Source of the DNA: Aggregicoccus sp. 17bor-14
GTDB taxonomy: Bacteria; Myxococcota; Myxococcia; Myxococcales; Myxococcaceae
Assembly (NCBI RefSeq): GCF_009659535.1
Contig: NZ_VJZZ01000011.1
Span: 62,001 to 126,000 of the forward strand
Length of the DNA stretch: 64,000 nt
Direction of reading: 5' to 3'
A program made the translations under genes and the position numbers. The first letter of the stretch is position 1; every line of letters begins with the position of its first letter. The notes beneath the pieces are model-generated. The model was not told where the DNA came from. It made no database searches and saw only the letters and a list, made by a program, of their open reading frames with translations. This document shows, piece after piece, positions 37,174 to 45,469 of this stretch.

Positions 37174-37410
37174 ATGCGGGACTTCGAGCAGGACGTACTG
37201 GGACGCTGCGACTTCCTCGACGTGCTGGAGGAGGCGGTGCTGCGCCGCCGCCCCGTGGCCCTGCGGCTGCGCAGCGGCGAGACGCTGTGCGACGCGGTGC
37301 TGGACGTGGTGACGGAGGCAGGGGCGGAGCACGTGGTGCTGCGCGGCCGGGGGCGCGTGCCGGTCGCCGAGATCGCCGCGCTCGGGCCCGCGCCGGACGC
37401 AGCGGGCTAG
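37174..37410 (+). CDS. Rof/YaeO-like small beta-barrel protein
   Basis: A 78-residue protein. DFLDVLEEAVLRRRPVALRLRSG, then ETLCDAVLDVVTEAGAEHVVL and VPVAEIAALGP follow the pattern of Rof (YaeO), a small Sm-like barrel that binds Rho and inhibits termination (shared layout: helix, then strands separated by a Gly, ending in a V.V..I..L strand). The similarity is by eye only; another SH3-like RNA-binding protein is possible. AAGGGG before the ATG is a reasonable ribosome-binding site. It is divergent from the small CxxC gene and followed by a methyltransferase gene 39 nt downstream. Confidence 0.5.
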   Translation: MRDFEQDVLGRCDFLDVLEEAVLRRRPVALRLRSGETLCDAVLDVVTEAGAEHVVLRGRGRVPVAEIAALGPAPDAAG

Positions 37411-37433
37411 GGGGGTGGAAGGCGCGTGGGGTA

Positions 37434-37439
37434 TAGGGT
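37434..37439 (+). promoter_or_regulatory. TAGGGT box before the DNA methyltransferase
   Basis: TAGGGT within GTATAGGGTG ends 10 nt before the ATG at 37450, with no Shine-Dalgarno. TATAGG in the next register (37432) is also -10-like. Confidence 0.45.
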
Positions 37440-37449
37440 GCGGCCTGCG

Positions 37450-38193
37450 ATGAGCTCCACCGAACTCCCCCGCTGCCAGAACGCCGACGCCCGCGAGCCC
37501 GGAGGCTACGCGGCCGCGCTCGGCGGTGCGCGCGCGCGCCTGCTGCTCACCGACCCGCCCTACTGCCTGCTCACCCGGCGCCGCCGCGACGGGGACCTGC
37601 GCGACCCGCGCGCGGGCAAGAAGATCGACCGCAACCCCATCGTGCGCTTCGAGACCGTGCGCGACTACCGCGCCTTCACCGAGGCGTGGATGACGCAGGC
37701 GCTCGCGCACCTCACCCCGGACGCGACGCTGGTCATCTGGACGAACCTGCTGGGCAAGGAGCCCATCGCCGCCACCGCGCGCGCCCACGGCTTCACGCAC
37801 GCGCGCGGCGAGTACGTGTGGGGCAAGCGCAGCAGCGAGAAGAACAGCAACGAGCTCACCCTGCGCGTGTACGAGGTGGCCCTCGTGTTCTCGCGCACCC
37901 CCGCGCCGCCCTTGGGCCCGGCGGACGTGGGGCCCACGTGGGCCGTGGTGGGCGGCTACGACGACGACGCCGAGGCCGAGCGCTGGGGAGGCCACCCGCA
38001 CCACAAGCCCTTCAGTGTGCTCGAGCCACTGCTGCGCACCTACAGCGCGCCCGGGGACTGGGTGCTGGATCCCTTTGCCGGCAGTGGCTCCACCCCCGCG
38101 GCGGCGCTGCGGCTGGGGCGGCGCGCGGCCTGCATGGAGATCGAGCCCGAGTGGGCCGCTCGCGTGACGCAGCGCATCCGCGAGGCGACGTGA
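37450..38193 (+). CDS. Solitary beta-class DNA methyltransferase (N6-adenine or N4-cytosine)
   Basis: A 247-residue SAM-dependent methyltransferase. The catalytic DPPY (TDPPYCLLT) comes first, and the SAM-binding motif DPFAGSGST near the C-terminus comes last, the order of the beta class. The region between, including [25 protein letters not shown], would recognise the target. No restriction endonuclease or specificity subunit is adjacent, so it is an orphan enzyme that could mark DNA for regulation, replication or repair. The ATG at 37450 is preferred; an earlier in-frame start adds eight residues without family support. The target sequence cannot be read here. Confidence 0.88.
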   Translation: MSSTELPRCQNADAREPGGYAAALGGARARLLLTDPPYCLLTRRRRDGDLRDPRAGKKIDRNPIVRFETVRDYRAFTEAWMTQALAHLTPDATLVIWTNLLGKEPIAATARAHGFTHARGEYVWGKRSSEKNSNELTLRVYEVALVFSRTPAPPLGPADVGPTWAVVGGYDDDAEAERWGGHPHHKPFSVLEPLLRTYSAPGDWVLDPFAGSGSTPAAALRLGRRAACMEIEPEWAARVTQRIREAT

Positions 38194-38324
38194 TCCGCCG
38201 GGTTCCCATTCCGCCAAGGAAGGCTGGTTGAATAGAGGACAGCCGACCCCGTCGGTTGCGAACCCACCTCCCGGCCTCGCCCGCGCGCTCCGAGCGCCGG
38301 GCCCCGGGAGGGCCGAACGCACGT

Positions 38325-38334
38325 CTCACGTGAG
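38325..38334. promoter_or_regulatory. 10-bp palindrome upstream of the outer-membrane protein gene
   Basis: CTCACGTGAG is a perfect palindrome 24 nt before the ATG at 38359, just upstream of the Shine-Dalgarno AGGAG. It could be an operator; there is no other copy noted to support this. Confidence 0.25.
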
Positions 38335-38358
38335 GCCGGACACTCTTCAGGAGAAGCC

Positions 38359-39000
38359 ATGAAGCGCATTCCCCAGCTCGTCACCGTCTCCGCGCTGTTC
38401 CTCTCTGCGGGCAGCGCGCTCGCACAGACGCCCGCGGCCGTCCAGCAGCCCGCCCCGGCCGCGCCGGCGCCGGTGGCCACGCAGCCCGCCCAGCCCGCGC
38501 CGGGCGACGTCTCGCAGATCAACGGCCAGCTGGTGCAGGTGGGCGACCACAACCGCTTCCAGTACTCGTACCCGCGCTGGAACGCGTCCACCAACCCCAT
38601 CGGGTGGGTGCTCGGCAGCTACGGCGTCTCGCTCGCGTACGCGCCGGCGAGCCAGCTCGCGCTGCGCGGTGACGTGAACTACTACAACTACGACGGGGCG
38701 GACGGCTTCGAGCTGGGCCTCGGCGCGCCCATCTACTTCCGCAAGGTGTACTCGGGCTTCTTCCTCGAGCCGGGCTTCACCTACAAGCGCCTGAGCACGG
38801 ACGTCGACGGAAGCAAGGAGAGCGCCACCGTGGTGGGGCCGCAGGTGAGCCTCGGCTGGCACTGGTACTGGGACAGCGGCCTCAACGTGCAGCTGTCCCT
38901 GGGCCTGGGCCGCAACTGGAACAACGGCAAGGACGACGCCTTCGCCGACTACAACAAGGTCTTCGGCACGGGCGCGCTGCGCTTCGGCTACGCGTTCTAG
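38359..39000 (+). CDS. Outer-membrane beta-barrel protein
   Basis: A 213-residue exported protein: signal peptide (PQLVTVSALFLSAGSALAQ), a Pro/Ala-rich linker to about residue 50, then alternating strands with aromatic girdles (FQYSYPRW, GVSLAYAPASQLALRGDVNYYNY, FLEPGFTYKRL, VSLGWHWYWDSGL) and a final strand ending in Phe (ALRFGYAF), the BAM recognition signature. It resembles small 8-stranded barrels of the DUF3575 or OmpW type. AGGAG lies before the ATG. The stop overlaps by 4 nt the end of the convergent oxygenase gene. Function unknown. Confidence 0.82.
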   Translation: MKRIPQLVTVSALFLSAGSALAQTPAAVQQPAPAAPAPVATQPAQPAPGDVSQINGQLVQVGDHNRFQYSYPRWNASTNPIGWVLGSYGVSLAYAPASQLALRGDVNYYNYDGADGFELGLGAPIYFRKVYSGFFLEPGFTYKRLSTDVDGSKESATVVGPQVSLGWHWYWDSGLNVQLSLGLGRNWNNGKDDAFADYNKVFGTGALRFGYAF

Positions 39001-39647
39001 CGGCGCCTGCCCACCGCGAGCGCCCGGTACACGCCGGCCTCGCGGTAGGTGGGAATCTCCGTGGGGCGGGCGCGCCACCAGTTGATGGCGATGGTGCGCC
39101 GCAGCCGCGAGCGCCCCGGCAGCTTCCCCGTGGGCACCTGGTTCTCGGCGTCCAGCACGCCGTGGGTGAGGGTGCCCTCGAAGAGCACGTAGCGGTTGGG
39201 CCTCGGCGCCACCAGCGTGAGGTCCAGGTTCCGCGGCGCGAGCGAGGGGCGCTCGGGGTCGGGCGGCTCGCGCGTCACCGCGAGCGCGCCGCCGCGCACC
39301 CGGTTGAGGAAGAACACCGAGGAGAGGCGCGGGTGCACGAGCCTCCCGGTCGCGAGCGCGAGCCGCTCGTCGCGGTCCTGGTGGAAGTCCACCCGCACGT
39401 CCGTGGTGTACATGCGGCTCAGCCACCACTCCGCCCCCGCGAGCCGCAGGCCCGGCGGCACCCGGGGCCGCAGCGCCTGGATGGCCTCCTCGACGACGCA
39501 GGAGGGCTCCTGCCGGAAGTCGTACCAGAGCGTGGTCTGGTAGGTCTGGCGCAGCCGCTCGGTGCCCACCTGGCCTATCGCCCGCGCGAGGCGCCGGAAG
39601 AGGGTGGGGGGCAGTGCGGTGTCGGTCAGTTGGACGAGCGGGGCCAT
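38997..39647 (-). CDS. 2OG-Fe(II) oxygenase
   Basis: A 216-residue dioxygenase with the metal pair His and Asp in VDFHQDRDE and the distal His in LFEGTLTHGVLD, followed by Arg in RLRRTIAINWW that would bind 2-oxoglutarate. The strands around LSSVFFLNRVRGGALAVT match the double-stranded beta-helix. The substrate is unknown; family members hydroxylate amino acids or proteins. GGGGGTGA lies before the ATG. It is divergent from the symporter gene with 48 nt between them. A second, unrelated-looking oxygenase is encoded at 1006-1761. Confidence 0.82.
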   Translation of the reverse strand: MAPLVQLTDTALPPTLFRRLARAIGQVGTERLRQTYQTTLWYDFRQEPSCVVEEAIQALRPRVPPGLRLAGAEWWLSRMYTTDVRVDFHQDRDERLALATGRLVHPRLSSVFFLNRVRGGALAVTREPPDPERPSLAPRNLDLTLVAPRPNRYVLFEGTLTHGVLDAENQVPTGKLPGRSRLRRTIAINWWRARPTEIPTYREAGVYRALAVGRRR

Positions 39648-39681
39648 GGGCTTTCACCCCCGACAATGCCCCAGGTTGGTC

Positions 39682-39687
39682 TAGGGT
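39682..39687 (+). promoter_or_regulatory. TAGGGT box before the symporter gene
   Basis: TAGGGT ends 8 nt before the ATG at 39696, in a 48-nt divergent spacer. No Shine-Dalgarno precedes the ATG. Confidence 0.45.
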
Positions 39688-39695
39688 GGCGCCCC

Positions 39696-40973
39696 ATGAA
39701 GTCGCACCAGAAGATGTTGCTCGGAATTGCCGTGGGGACGATCGCAGGCCTGGTGGCCAACGAGACGTCGAAGGACTCCGCCTGGCTCACCTGGACGGTG
39801 ACGAACCTCACCGGACCGCTGGGGCAGATCTTCCTGCGGCTCCTGTTCATGCTGGTGGTCCCCATGCTCTTCGCCGCCCTGGTGATGGGCGTGTGCGAGC
39901 TGGACCTGCGCCAGCTCGGGCGGCTGGGCGCGCGCACCATGGGCTACACGGTGGTGTTCAGCCTCGTGGCGGTGGTCATCGGGCTCGTCGCGGTGAACAC
40001 CATCAAGCCGGGCCTCGGTATGAGCGAGGAGGTGAAGGCGCTCGCGCGCACCAGCACCCTCGCCGTGGAGCCGGCGTCGCGGGACGCCACGAGCGCGGGC
40101 AACATCTTCGTCTCCATGGTGCCGGACAACGCCATCAAGGCGGCGGCCAACGGGGACATGATCGGCCTCATCGTCTTCTCGCTCTTCTTCGGCGCGGGGC
40201 TCGCCACGCTGCAGAGCACGGGCGGCGAGCGGCTGCGCGAGATGATCGCCGGCCTCTACGAAGTGATGATGCGGCTCATCGACTGGGTGCTGAAGCTCGC
40301 GCCCCTGGGCGTGGCGGCGCTGCTCTTCAACATGACCAGCCGCCTGGGCCTGGGCATCCTCGTGCAGCTCGCGGCGTACGTGGGCACGGTGCTGCTCGCG
40401 CTCGCGCTGCACCAGTTCGGCGTGTACTCGCTCAGCGTGCGCTTCCTCGGAGGCCGCAGCCCCATCGCCTTCTTCCGCGACATCCGGCTCGCCATGGTGA
40501 CGGCGTTCGCCACGTCCTCGTCGTCCGCCACGCTGCCCACGGCGCTGAAAGTCGCCGAGGAGAACCTGCGCCTGCCGCGCAACGTGAGCCGCTTCGTGCT
40601 CACCGCCGGCAGCGCGATGAACCAGAACGGCACCGCGCTCTTCGAGGGCGTCACCGTGCTCTTCCTCGCGCAGCTCTTCGGGGTGCAGCTGTCCATCCCG
40701 GACCAGTTCGTGGTGATGCTCATCTGCGTGCTCGCGGGCATCGGCACCGCGGGGGTCCCGGCCGGCAGCATCCCGGTCATCGCGATGATCCTCCAGCGCT
40801 TCCACATCCCGGTGGAGGGGCTCGGCCTCATCCTCGGCGTGGACCGCTTCCTGGACATGTGCCGCACCACGCTCAACGTGACCGGAGATCTCGCGGCCGC
40901 CGTGTACGTGGCGCGCGGCGAGCCGGACCCCGACGCCGTGCACCCGCAGCCGGCCGCCCGGGCGCAGCCCTGA
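39696..40973 (+). CDS. Dicarboxylate/amino acid:cation symporter (DAACS family)
   Basis: A 425-residue transporter of the GltP/DctA family with eight or more hydrophobic segments. Signature regions are the serine-rich FATSSSSATLPTAL reentrant loop (HP1), the unwound TM7 motif NQNGTALFEG and GVDRFLDMCRTTLNVTGDL in TM8, which bind substrate and sodium or protons. It would import dicarboxylates or acidic amino acids. The stop overlaps the apparent CTG start of the acyltransferase gene. The ATG lacks a Shine-Dalgarno and follows TAGGGT. Confidence 0.93.
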   Translation: MKSHQKMLLGIAVGTIAGLVANETSKDSAWLTWTVTNLTGPLGQIFLRLLFMLVVPMLFAALVMGVCELDLRQLGRLGARTMGYTVVFSLVAVVIGLVAVNTIKPGLGMSEEVKALARTSTLAVEPASRDATSAGNIFVSMVPDNAIKAAANGDMIGLIVFSLFFGAGLATLQSTGGERLREMIAGLYEVMMRLIDWVLKLAPLGVAALLFNMTSRLGLGILVQLAAYVGTVLLALALHQFGVYSLSVRFLGGRSPIAFFRDIRLAMVTAFATSSSSATLPTALKVAEENLRLPRNVSRFVLTAGSAMNQNGTALFEGVTVLFLAQLFGVQLSIPDQFVVMLICVLAGIGTAGVPAGSIPVIAMILQRFHIPVEGLGLILGVDRFLDMCRTTLNVTGDLAAAVYVARGEPDPDAVHPQPAARAQP

Positions 40974-41731
40974 AGCTGCTCTTCTCCATCGTCTTCTGGC
41001 TGTACTTCGTGCTCTCCAGCGCCGTGCTCTTCGTGGGCGCGGTGCTGCTGTGGGCGCTCACCCGGCCCTTCGATCCGGACGGGCGCGCGCTGCACCTGTA
41101 CTCCTGCTTCTGGGCGCGCCACTACTTCTACGTGAACCCGCTCTGGAGCCTGCGGGTGCAGGGGCGCGAGCACCTGCCGTGGCGCGGCCCCGCGGTGCTG
41201 GTGGCGAACCACGAGTCCCTGGGCGACATCCTCGTGCTCTTCGGGCTCTACCGCCCCTTCAAGTGGGTCTCGAAGGCGGAGAACTTCAAGCTCCCGTTCC
41301 TCGGCTGGAACATGCGCCTCAACCGCTACGTGCCCCTGGTGCGCGGCGACCGCGAGAGCGTTCAGCGCATGCTCGCCCAGTGCGAGATGTGGCTCGCGCG
41401 CGGGGTGCCCATCCTCATGTTCCCCGAGGGCACCCGCTCACCGGACGGGCAGGTGAAGGCCTTCAAGGACGGCGCCTTCTCGCTCGCGGTCAAGCTGGGC
41501 TGCCCCGTCGTCCCGCTGGTGCTCACCGGGACGGGGCGCACCCTGCCCAAGCACGGCCTGGTGATGGGGGCGCGGGCGCGCTGCCAGCTGCAGGTGCTGC
41601 CGCCGGTGGACCCGCGCGCCTTCGCGGACGTGCCGGCGCTGCGCGAGCACGTGCGCGGCCTCATCATTGACGAGAAGGCCCGCCTCGAGGCGGCGGACGG
41701 AGTCACCGGAGTCACGGGAGCCAAGCCATGA
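40970..41731 (+). CDS. 1-acylglycerol-3-phosphate acyltransferase (PlsC family), apparent CTG start
   Basis: A 253-residue membrane acyltransferase. An N-terminal membrane segment (LFSIVFWLYFVLSSAVLFVGAV, seen from residue 4) precedes the NHESLGD (HX4D) catalytic motif, the FPEGTRSPDG acyl-acceptor motif and a VPLVLTGTGR strand. It makes phosphatidic acid from lysophosphatidic acid. No ATG, GTG or TTG lies near the start; the frame begins at CTG, whose last two bases with the next A form the TGA of the upstream gene (CTGA), exactly like the ATGA and GTGA overlaps nearby. A GTG further in would remove most of the membrane segment. The stop overlaps slyD (ATGA). Confidence 0.87.
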   Translation: MKLLFSIVFWLYFVLSSAVLFVGAVLLWALTRPFDPDGRALHLYSCFWARHYFYVNPLWSLRVQGREHLPWRGPAVLVANHESLGDILVLFGLYRPFKWVSKAENFKLPFLGWNMRLNRYVPLVRGDRESVQRMLAQCEMWLARGVPILMFPEGTRSPDGQVKAFKDGAFSLAVKLGCPVVPLVLTGTGRTLPKHGLVMGARARCQLQVLPPVDPRAFADVPALREHVRGLIIDEKARLEAADGVTGVTGAKP

Positions 41732-42213
41732 AGATCGCGAAGGACAGCGTCGTCACCATCGATTACCGCCTGCACCTGGGTGACGGGAAGACCGTGGACG
41801 CGAGCCAGGAGGGCGCGCCGCTCATCTACCTGCACGGCCACGGGCAGATGGTCCCCGGGCTCGAGCAGGCCCTGGAGGGGTGCAGCGTGGGCACGGTGAA
41901 GAGCGTGGCGGTGCCCCCGGCGAAGGGCTACGGCGAGCACGACCCGGAGGGCGTGCAGGAGGTGCCGCGCGAGCGCTTCCCGGAGGGCATGGTGCCGAAG
42001 GAGGGCGCGGTGCTCAGCGCCACCACCCCCGAGGGCGACGAGGTGCCCTTCGTGGTGAAGGAGGTGCGGCCCCAGACGGTGGTGGTGGACCTGAACCACC
42101 CGCTGGCCGGCAAGACGCTGCACTTCGACGTGACGGTGCGCGAGGTGCGCCAGGCCACCCAGGACGAGCTGGCGCACGGCCACGCGCACGGTCCGGGTGG
42201 GGCGCACTCGTAG
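41728..42213 (+). CDS. slyD: SlyD-like FKBP peptidyl-prolyl isomerase
   Basis: A 161-residue SlyD: MKIAKDSVVTIDYRL start, PLIYLHGHGQMVPGLEQAL, the ~50-residue insert-in-flap (IF) chaperone domain (about 70-120, with PPAKGYGEHDP at its entrance), the returning strand LNHPLAGKTLHFDVTV, and a His-rich tail (HGHAHG) shorter than in E. coli that could bind metal. It catalyses proline isomerisation and aids folding, and in some bacteria nickel delivery. It is translationally coupled to the acyltransferase gene (ATGA). Confidence 0.93.
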   Translation: MKIAKDSVVTIDYRLHLGDGKTVDASQEGAPLIYLHGHGQMVPGLEQALEGCSVGTVKSVAVPPAKGYGEHDPEGVQEVPRERFPEGMVPKEGAVLSATTPEGDEVPFVVKEVRPQTVVVDLNHPLAGKTLHFDVTVREVRQATQDELAHGHAHGPGGAHS

Positions 42214-42254
42214 CGCAGGCTCGCGCGGGGGCGTGGAGAGGGCGGGTGGGGTGC

Positions 42255-42260
42255 TATCCT
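42255..42260 (+). promoter_or_regulatory. TATCCT box before the OPT transporter
   Basis: TATCCT ends 10 nt before the ATG at 42271. No Shine-Dalgarno is seen. It fits the TANNNT series. Confidence 0.4.
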
Positions 42261-42270
42261 TTGTGCCCCC

Positions 42271-44160
42271 ATGAGCCTTCCCGCCCCGAGCCCCGCCGCC
42301 CCGCCGCCGCTCCCTGACGTCCAGGGCGCGCCGGTGGACCCGAAGACGGACCCCGAGCGCTACTGGCTCCAGCACGTGTACCAGCCCGGGGTGCGCCAGC
42401 TCACCGGGCGCGCCATCGTGGTGGGGATGCTCATCGGCGCGGTGATGTGCCTCAGCAACCTCTTCATCGTGCTGAAGACGGGCTGGAGCTTCGGCGTCAC
42501 CATCACCTCCAGCATCCTCGCCTTCGCGCTCTTCGGGCTGCTGCGCAAGCTCAAGCTGGTGAAGCGGGAGTTCGGCATCCTGGAGAACAACGCCATGGCC
42601 TCGGTGGCCTCGGCCGCCGGCTACATGACGGGCGGCGGGAACATGGCCGCGGTGCCTGCGCTGCTGCTGCTCACCGGCGCGCTGCCCTCCACCGCGGCGC
42701 TCATCGCGTGGTTCGCGGTGGTCTCGCTGCTGGGCGTGTTCGCGGCGCTGCCCATCAAGCGCCAGCTCATCAACATCGAGCAGCTGCCCTTTCCCACCGG
42801 CACCGCCACTGCCGAAGTCCTGCGCTCGCTCTACGGCCACAGCAAGGAGGCCGAGGAGAAGAGCCGCCTGCTCTGGCTCTCCGGTGCCTTCAGCGCCCTG
42901 ATGGGCTTCCTCACGGAGGCCAAGGCGCGCTGGATGCCCTTCAACCTGCCCTCCACCTTCCCGCTGCCCTTCACCCTGCGCGGCGAGGCGCTCTCCAAGT
43001 GGACCCTGGGCGTCGGCCCCAGCGTCATCCTCATCGGCGCAGGCATGCTCATCAGCTTCAAGACGGGCTGGTCCATGCTCTTGGGCGCGGTGCTGAACTA
43101 CGGCGTGCTCGCGCCCGCCATGGTCGCGCGCGGCATCATCCCCAAGGTGAGCTACAGCGCCATCGTGGGCTGGACGGTGTGGGGTGGGGCGGCGCTCCTC
43201 GTCACCGCGGGCCTGCTGCAGTTCGCCTTCCAGTGGCGCAGCGTGGTGAAGGTGCTCGGCGGGCTCGGGGGGCTCCTGCTCCCGCGCGCGTCGAAGTCGG
43301 CCGCGGATCCCATGGCGGCGGTGGAGTCGCCCGCGGCCTGGTTCCCGCTCGGCTTCCTCGTGCTGGGGCCGGTGGCGGTGTGGCTCATGTCCACGCTGTT
43401 CCAGATTCCCTGGTGGGCGGGCCTGCTCACGCTGCCGCTCGCCTTCGTGATGGGCATCATCGCGGCGCGCGTGACGGGCGAGACGGACACCACGCCCACC
43501 AAGGCGCTGGGCCCCGTCACCCAGCTCATCTACGGCGGCCTGCTGCCGGGCAACCTCCCCGCGAACATCATGAGCGCGAACGCCACCGCGGGCGTGGGCC
43601 TGCACTCGGCGGACCTGCTCACGGACTTGAAGAGCGGCTTCCTCCTCGGGGCGAACCCGCGCCAGCAGTTCTACGCGCAGCTGTTCGGCGTCTTCGCGGG
43701 CGCGCTGGTCATCGTGCCGGTGTTCCGGCTCATCGTGCCCAACGCCTCCGTGCTGGGCACCGAGGCCTTCCCGGCGCCTTCCGCGCTGGTGTGGGCGGGC
43801 GTCTCGCGGCTGATGGTGCAGGGCGTGAGCGCGCTGCACCCCACGGCCGTCACCGCGGCGTACATCGGCGCGGCCGCGGGCGTGCTGCTCACGCTGCTCG
43901 AGCGCTGGGCGCCGCGCCGCCTGAGCCCCTTCATCCCGTCCGCCTCCGGCCTCGGCCTCGCCATGGTCATCCCCGGCACCAGCAGCGTGGCGCTGTTCCT
44001 CGGCGCGGCGATTGCGGCCGGCATGCGCCGCTGGACCCCGGGCATGGCGGCGCGCGCGCTGCTGCCGGTGAGCGCCGGCTTCATCGCGGGCGAGAGCCTG
44101 ATGGGCATCGCCATCAAGCTGCTCGAGGTGGGCGGCCTCTTCGGCTTCGGCGCGAAGTAG
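42271..44160 (+). CDS. OPT family oligopeptide transporter
   Basis: A 629-residue transporter with about 14 hydrophobic segments. The N-terminal cytoplasmic stretch is Pro-rich; RAIVVGMLIGAVMCLSNLFIVLKTGWSFG (in parts: GAVMCLSN, KTGWSFG), the QLPFPTGTATAEVL motif and NAMASVASAAGYMTGG are typical of OPT transporters. It would take up small peptides or metal-siderophore complexes by proton symport. No partner gene is visible. It lies in the direction of the SlyD gene but has its own start-proximal box. A hairpin follows the stop. Confidence 0.93.
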   Translation: MSLPAPSPAAPPPLPDVQGAPVDPKTDPERYWLQHVYQPGVRQLTGRAIVVGMLIGAVMCLSNLFIVLKTGWSFGVTITSSILAFALFGLLRKLKLVKREFGILENNAMASVASAAGYMTGGGNMAAVPALLLLTGALPSTAALIAWFAVVSLLGVFAALPIKRQLINIEQLPFPTGTATAEVLRSLYGHSKEAEEKSRLLWLSGAFSALMGFLTEAKARWMPFNLPSTFPLPFTLRGEALSKWTLGVGPSVILIGAGMLISFKTGWSMLLGAVLNYGVLAPAMVARGIIPKVSYSAIVGWTVWGGAALLVTAGLLQFAFQWRSVVKVLGGLGGLLLPRASKSAADPMAAVESPAAWFPLGFLVLGPVAVWLMSTLFQIPWWAGLLTLPLAFVMGIIAARVTGETDTTPTKALGPVTQLIYGGLLPGNLPANIMSANATAGVGLHSADLLTDLKSGFLLGANPRQQFYAQLFGVFAGALVIVPVFRLIVPNASVLGTEAFPAPSALVWAGVSRLMVQGVSALHPTAVTAAYIGAAAGVLLTLLERWAPRRLSPFIPSASGLGLAMVIPGTSSVALFLGAAIAAGMRRWTPGMAARALLPVSAGFIAGESLMGIAIKLLEVGGLFGFGAK

Positions 44161-44165
44161 GCGCC

Positions 44166-44201
44166 CTCTGCCCCGGCCGGGCGGCAGGCGGCGGGGCAGA
44201 G
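44166..44201 (+). terminator. Hairpin after the OPT transporter gene
   Basis: CTCTGCCCCG (44166-44175) and CGGGGCAGAG (44192-44201) are perfect 10-bp arms around a 16-nt loop, 5 nt after the TAG. No U tract follows, so it may act as a Rho-dependent or structural terminator. Confidence 0.5.
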
Positions 44202-44286
44202 CGTGCGGCGGTCGACGCGGGACCTCCCGCCCGAGCAGCAAAGAGTGGTCAGCGGGCTCGGGGCGCGCCAGATTCGGTGCACCCCT

Positions 44287-45468
44287 ATGCACTCCAACCC
44301 GCCCCCGAACCCGATCGATCTCCCGCCGCTCGAGGACGTTGCCGCCGACGAGTTCCGCGCCCTCGTCGAGCAGCTGCGCGCCGGGATCCTCACCGAGGCC
44401 AGCGCGCCCCTCGCGCAGGCCGTCAGCGCCCTGCAGCCCGGGGACGTGACGCCCCTGCCCAAGGCGGGCTCGCCGCTGTACCAGGAGTGCCTGCGTCTCG
44501 GAGAGGAGGCCTTCCGCCGCGGCGAGGTGGTGAGCGTGGTGGTGGCCGGCGGCGCGGGAACGCGCTTCGGCGGCGGGGTGAAGGGACTGGTGCCGGTGCT
44601 CGGCGAGCGCAGCTTCCTGGACCTGAAGCTCGCGGACGCGAAGCGCGTGGGCGAGCGCTACGGGCGCCCGGTGCCCGTGGCCCTGATGACCTCGTCCATC
44701 ACCCACGAGGACATCACCCGCTGGCTCGCCGCGCGCAAGCACCCGGACGTGATGCTCTTCAAGCAGCGCATGCTGCCGCGCCTCACGCCCTCGCTCGGGC
44801 TCTTCCACGAGGCGGACGGCACGCTCTCGCTCGCGCCCGCAGGCCACGGCGACTTCTTCCGCGCCCTGCGCACCCAGCTGGGCGCCGAGCTGCAGCGGCG
44901 CGGCGTGCGCTACGTGTACTTCGCCAACGTGGACAACCTCGCCGCCACCCTGGACCCGGTCATCATCGGGCTGCACCTCAAGCTGGGCGCGGCGATGACC
45001 GTGGAGGTCACCCCGCGCAAGAACCCCGCGGGCGGCGCGCTGGACGCGGGCGCCGCGCCCATGCGCATCCACGGGCAGCTGCAGCTGGTGGAGAAGGTGA
45101 AGGCCGAGGAGCACCCGGTCATCTCCACCAACAACATCACCTTCAGCCTCGCGCCGCTGCTCGAGCGCGAGGTGGGCCTGCCGTACCGCGTGGTGCGCAA
45201 GAAGGTGGAGGGCCAGGACGTGCTGCAGCTCGAGCAGGTGACGGCCGAGGCGAGCAGCCTCGTCGCACCGGGCGGTGGGGCGCTCCTGCCGGTGGCCTTC
45301 GTGGAGGTGCCGCGCGAGGACCCGCGCACCAGCCGCTTCGAGCCGGTGAAGGCCCCGGACGACCTGCCGCGCGTGGCCGCGCGCCTGCGCCCGCTGTGGG
45401 ACGAGGCCGCGCAAGGGAGCGGCGCGGTGAAGGGGCAGGATCCCCACCCGGACAAGCGCGGCCTCTGA
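44287..45468 (+). CDS. UDP-sugar pyrophosphorylase (UDPGP family)
   Basis: A 393-residue nucleotidyltransferase that makes UDP-sugars from sugar-1-phosphate and UTP. The nucleotide-binding loop is [21 protein letters not shown]; further signatures are [32 protein letters not shown] and [17 protein letters not shown]. It resembles the eukaryote-like UDPGP group (UDP-GlcNAc or UDP-glucose pyrophosphorylases) rather than GalU. The product would feed cell-surface polysaccharide synthesis. The ATG at 44287 begins the family region; the earlier open frame overlaps the terminator hairpin. It converges with an exporter gene, 1 nt between stops. Confidence 0.9.
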   Translation: MHSNPPPNPIDLPPLEDVAADEFRALVEQLRAGILTEASAPLAQAVSALQPGDVTPLPKAGSPLYQECLRLGEEAFRRGEVVSVVVAGGAGTRFGGGVKGLVPVLGERSFLDLKLADAKRVGERYGRPVPVALMTSSITHEDITRWLAARKHPDVMLFKQRMLPRLTPSLGLFHEADGTLSLAPAGHGDFFRALRTQLGAELQRRGVRYVYFANVDNLAATLDPVIIGLHLKLGAAMTVEVTPRKNPAGGALDAGAAPMRIHGQLQLVEKVKAEEHPVISTNNITFSLAPLLEREVGLPYRVVRKKVEGQDVLQLEQVTAEASSLVAPGGGALLPVAFVEVPREDPRTSRFEPVKAPDDLPRVAARLRPLWDEAAQGSGAVKGQDPHPDKRGL

Positions 45469-45469
45469 C

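Noticed and set aside
41362-45447. 1361-codon minus-strand open frame
   Set aside because: It lies antisense to plsC, slyD, the OPT transporter and the UDP-sugar pyrophosphorylase, all with convincing motifs.
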